Shown in pieces: positions 6,136 through 7,148 of a stretch of DNA of 7,148 bases. The stretch is from positions 1 to 7,148 of the forward strand of contig JAEYRK010000097.1 in the NCBI GenBank assembly GCA_023435645.1. The letters are read 5' to 3'. This DNA comes from Bacillota bacterium (GTDB lineage: Bacteria > Bacillota > Clostridia > Lachnospirales > Lachnospiraceae). The translations under genes and the position numbers were made by a program. Under the pieces are notes generated by a model. That model saw nothing but the letters and a program-made list of their open reading frames with translations. It did not search any database and had not been told where the DNA came from. Every line of letters begins with the position of its first letter. Within the stretch, counting starts at the first letter, position 1.

Positions 6136-6738
6136 ATGATGGCAGTTGATTTTAAAAACAGTCAAACAAAGGATAATCTGATGAGGGCCTTTGCCGGCGA
6201 AAGCCAGGCCAGGAACCGCTATACCTTTGCGGCATCCCAGGCGAAAAAGGAGCATCACCATGTCCTAGAGATGATTTTTCGGTATACAGCCGATCAGGAG
6301 AAGGAGCATGCAGAGATCTATTATAACCATCTGAAGGAGCTGTCCGGCGAAAATATCCATATTGATGGTTCCTACCCGATTGATATTGCTGATAATGTGC
6401 AAAAGCTGCTGCGTATGGCACAGCACAATGAATATGAGGAGTATGATCCCGTCTATAAGACCTTTGGAGATATTGCACAGCAAGAGGGATTTCCTAAGGT
6501 AGCTGCTTCCTTTCATATGATTGCTCATATTGAAAAGACCCATGGGGACCGCTTTGGATTATTTGCGCAGATGCTGGAGGAGAATAAGCTGTATGTTTCT
6601 GAGGTAGAAACGGGTTGGATCTGTCTGAATTGCGGGCACATCCATTGGGGGAAATCAGCTCCTAAGGAGTGCCCGGTTTGTCATCACGATCAGGGATATT
6701 TTATTCGTGTAGAGCTGGCACCCTTCCAGAATGCCTGA
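6136..6738 (+). CDS. Rubrerythrin
   Basis: 200-residue non-haem diiron peroxidase of anaerobes, which reduces hydrogen peroxide to water in the cytoplasm using electrons from rubredoxin/NAD(P)H routes. The N-terminal ferritin-like four-helix domain has the expected ligands: Glu22 in GESQARNRY, Glu55 and His58 in DQEKEHAE, Glu99 and Glu102 in NEYEEY, and Glu133 and His136 in HIEKTHGDRF. The C-terminal rubredoxin-like domain has Cys163-x2-Cys166 (ICLNCGH) and Cys179-x2-Cys182 (CPVCHH). Length is typical (about 180-200). The gene begins ATG ATG; the GGAGG at 6127-6131 is four bases from the first and seven from the second, so translation may really start at 6139 (199 residues). It is preceded by a terminator, so it is probably transcribed alone. 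Confidence 0.96.
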   Translation: MMAVDFKNSQTKDNLMRAFAGESQARNRYTFAASQAKKEHHHVLEMIFRYTADQEKEHAEIYYNHLKELSGENIHIDGSYPIDIADNVQKLLRMAQHNEYEEYDPVYKTFGDIAQQEGFPKVAASFHMIAHIEKTHGDRFGLFAQMLEENKLYVSEVETGWICLNCGHIHWGKSAPKECPVCHHDQGYFIRVELAPFQNA

Positions 6739-6743
6739 ACCCG

Positions 6744-6760
6744 ATGCTGTGATAGCATTT
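6744..6760 (+). terminator. Weak hairpin after rubrerythrin, possible terminator
   Basis: ATGCT (6744-6748) and AGCAT (6754-6758) form a 5-bp stem with loop GTGAT, starting five bases after the stop codon. Only three T residues follow. It is weak on its own and might act together with the hairpin at 6775-6800. Confidence 0.25.
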
Positions 6761-6774
6761 GGTAGTACAATCCT

Positions 6775-6800
6775 CCGGGCTGCGAGGAGCAGCGGCCCGG
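6775..6800 (+). other. GC-rich hairpin, possible 3' end of rubrerythrin mRNA
   Basis: CCGG (6775-6778) pairs with CCGG (6797-6800), and GCTGC (6779-6783) with GCAGC (6789-6793), leaving GGC bulged and the purine loop GAGGA (6784-6788). An alternative register pairs CCGGGC with GCCCGG (6795-6800). No U tract follows (CTTACATACAG), so it is not a classical intrinsic terminator; it may stabilise the 3' end or pause polymerase. Confidence 0.5.
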
Positions 6801-6846
6801 GCTTACATACAGTTTGTGCTCTGGAGCCTTTCAAATGGTAATGATG

Positions 6847-6871
6847 ATTTGCACTGTTAATTCATGCAAAT
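6847..6871 (+). repeat. AT-rich dyad ATTTGCA-N11-TGCAAAT
   Basis: Perfect 7-bp arms at 6847-6853 and 6865-6871 are separated by 11 bases. The spacing places the arm centres 18 bases apart, which could suit a dimeric DNA-binding protein. It is centred about 107 bases upstream of the predicted start at 6966. A shorter palindrome, ACATAGTTATGT, follows at 6876-6887. No known operator is recognised. Confidence 0.4.
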
Positions 6872-6898
6872 AAGCACATAGTTATGTAGTAATTAAAA

Positions 6899-6944
6899 CC
6901 ATATTACATAGAACGATATACCATTATATGTTGACAACGATATT
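6899..6944 (+). repeat. Two imperfect direct repeats around the -35 box
   Basis: The copies at about 6899-6920 and 6921-6944 both begin CCAT and end in ACGATAT(A/T). The best-conserved part is AACGATAT-N2-CAT at 6912-6924 and 6936-6948 (11 of 13 bases identical, 24 bases apart). One core lies before the -35 box of the upstream promoter and one within its spacer, a layout compatible with an operator for a protein binding direct repeats. Confidence 0.5.
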
Positions 6945-6959
6945 TCATGAGCTTATAAT
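6931..6959 (+). promoter_or_regulatory. Perfect-consensus sigma-A promoter (P1)
   Basis: TTGACA (6931-6936), 17 bases, then TATAAT (6954-6959): 12 of 12 consensus positions at optimal spacing. Transcription would start near 6966, giving a leader of about 90 bases to the downstream oxidoreductase gene. The leader would open with a CCGGTG-ACTT-CACCGG hairpin (6969-6984). Confidence 0.8.
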
Positions 6960-6968
6960 TAGGTCTGA

Positions 6969-6984
6969 CCGGTGACTTCACCGG
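6969..6984 (+). other. Hairpin at the 5' end of the P1 transcript
   Basis: CCGGTG (6969-6974) and CACCGG (6979-6984) form a perfect 6-bp stem with loop ACTT, about three bases after the predicted P1 start. Neither strand has a T tract after it, so it is not a terminator. A 5'-terminal stem of this kind may protect mRNA from decay. Confidence 0.5.
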
Positions 6985-7003
6985 ATTATGATAAGCCAAT
7001 ACC

Positions 7004-7031
7004 TTGTTTATTAGGATAATCATGGTATAAT
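7004..7031 (+). promoter_or_regulatory. Second, extended -10 promoter (P2)
   Basis: TATAAT (7026-7031) is preceded by TGG (7023-7025), an extended -10 element. A partial -35 box TTGTTT (7004-7009) lies 16 bases upstream. Transcription would begin near 7038, leaving only about 18 bases before the start codon, just enough for the ribosome site AAAGGAG (7039-7045). Confidence 0.7.
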
Positions 7032-7055
7032 GCTTGGTAAAGGAGACGTTTGTAT

Positions 7056-7148
7056 ATGAATATGAAACCATTGGCCATTGGTAACCTGATCGCCAGATTT
7101 CCAATCATTCAGGGAGGTATGGGAGTCGGTATCAGCAGAGGGAAGCTG
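7056..7148 (+). CDS. Nitronate monooxygenase / FabK-like enzyme (3' partial)
   Basis: First 31 codons of a flavin enzyme of the nitronate monooxygenase (2-nitropropane dioxygenase) family; the window ends inside the gene. 'IGNLIARFPIIQGGMGVGIS' is the family's N-terminal signature, in which the PIIQGGMG segment begins the TIM-barrel and helps hold FMN. Members either oxidise alkyl nitronates or act as FabK-type enoyl-ACP reductases, and this short piece cannot decide. ATG at 7056 lies ten bases after AAAGGAG (7039-7045); an in-frame ATG at 7062 would be too far from it. Two promoters directly upstream suggest it starts its own transcript. Confidence 0.88.
   Translation, partial: MNMKPLAIGNLIARFPIIQGGMGVGISRGKL

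Larger units (their letters stand above)
6739..7055 (+). other. Gene-free 317-bp intergenic region
   Basis: No credible coding sequence is seen on either strand. The first 65 bases hold a weak hairpin and a GC-rich hairpin; 6840-6930 is AT-rich with small dyads; 6899-7031 holds direct repeats and two promoters that serve the downstream gene. The individual elements are listed separately. Confidence 0.8.

Noticed and set aside
6969..6984. Terminator of rubrerythrin at this hairpin
   Set aside because: It lies downstream of a perfect promoter and has no T tract on either side; better read as a 5' leader hairpin.
6904..7104. Minus-strand frame of 66 codons over the promoter region
   Set aside because: It covers two + strand promoters and the start of a recognised gene, and shows no family resemblance.

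Overview
The window reads as chromosomal DNA of a strictly anaerobic, low-to-moderate GC Firmicute, most likely a clostridium of the Lachnospiraceae type. This is inferred from a bacterial A/V-type ATPase operon, a rubrerythrin, an Fnr-like regulator with cysteines, strong GGAGG-type ribosome binding sites and strong U-tract terminators. All genes lie on the + strand. I see no mobile element, tRNA, rRNA or CRISPR array.

Layout. (1) 1-4884 is the distal part of a rotary A/V-type ATPase operon in the usual order C-F-A-B-D: subunit C (5' end cut by the window), F, catalytic A, non-catalytic B and central-stalk D. The genes overlap or lie close together (8-nt C/F overlap, 56-nt gap before A, TAATG overlap A/B, 14-nt gap before D). 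A 13-bp hairpin with a U tract ends the operon at 4921-4955. The membrane subunits I and K and stalk subunit E would lie upstream, outside the window. (2) 4956-5895 holds a predicted promoter, a leader of degenerate 15-16-bp tandem repeats, and a Crp/Fnr-family regulator. The regulator has an N-terminal cysteine cluster, a further Cys at the place of E. coli FNR Cys122, and the FNR-type E-x2-S-R recognition helix. (3) 5896-6135 has a foldable 3' region, a strong terminator and the upstream region of the next gene. (4) 6136-6738 is a complete rubrerythrin with diiron and rubredoxin-like sites. (5) 6739-7055 is a 317-bp gene-free stretch with a GC-rich hairpin, an AT-rich dyad, imperfect direct repeats, a perfect-consensus sigma-A promoter and a second, extended -10 promoter. 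(6) 7056-7148 is the start of a nitronate monooxygenase/FabK-like FMN enzyme, cut by the window end.

Working together: the ATPase is a separate energy-coupling unit insulated by its terminator. The regulator and the rubrerythrin plausibly belong to an oxygen or redox response (Fe-S sensor next to a peroxide-reducing enzyme), but that link is inferred from adjacency. The genes themselves belong to known families. The least ordinary parts are non-coding: the repeat-built leader of the regulator with SD-like cores and minimal reading frames, the fold-plus-terminator after the regulator, and the direct-repeat/double-promoter arrangement before the last gene. I found no convincing new multigene system.
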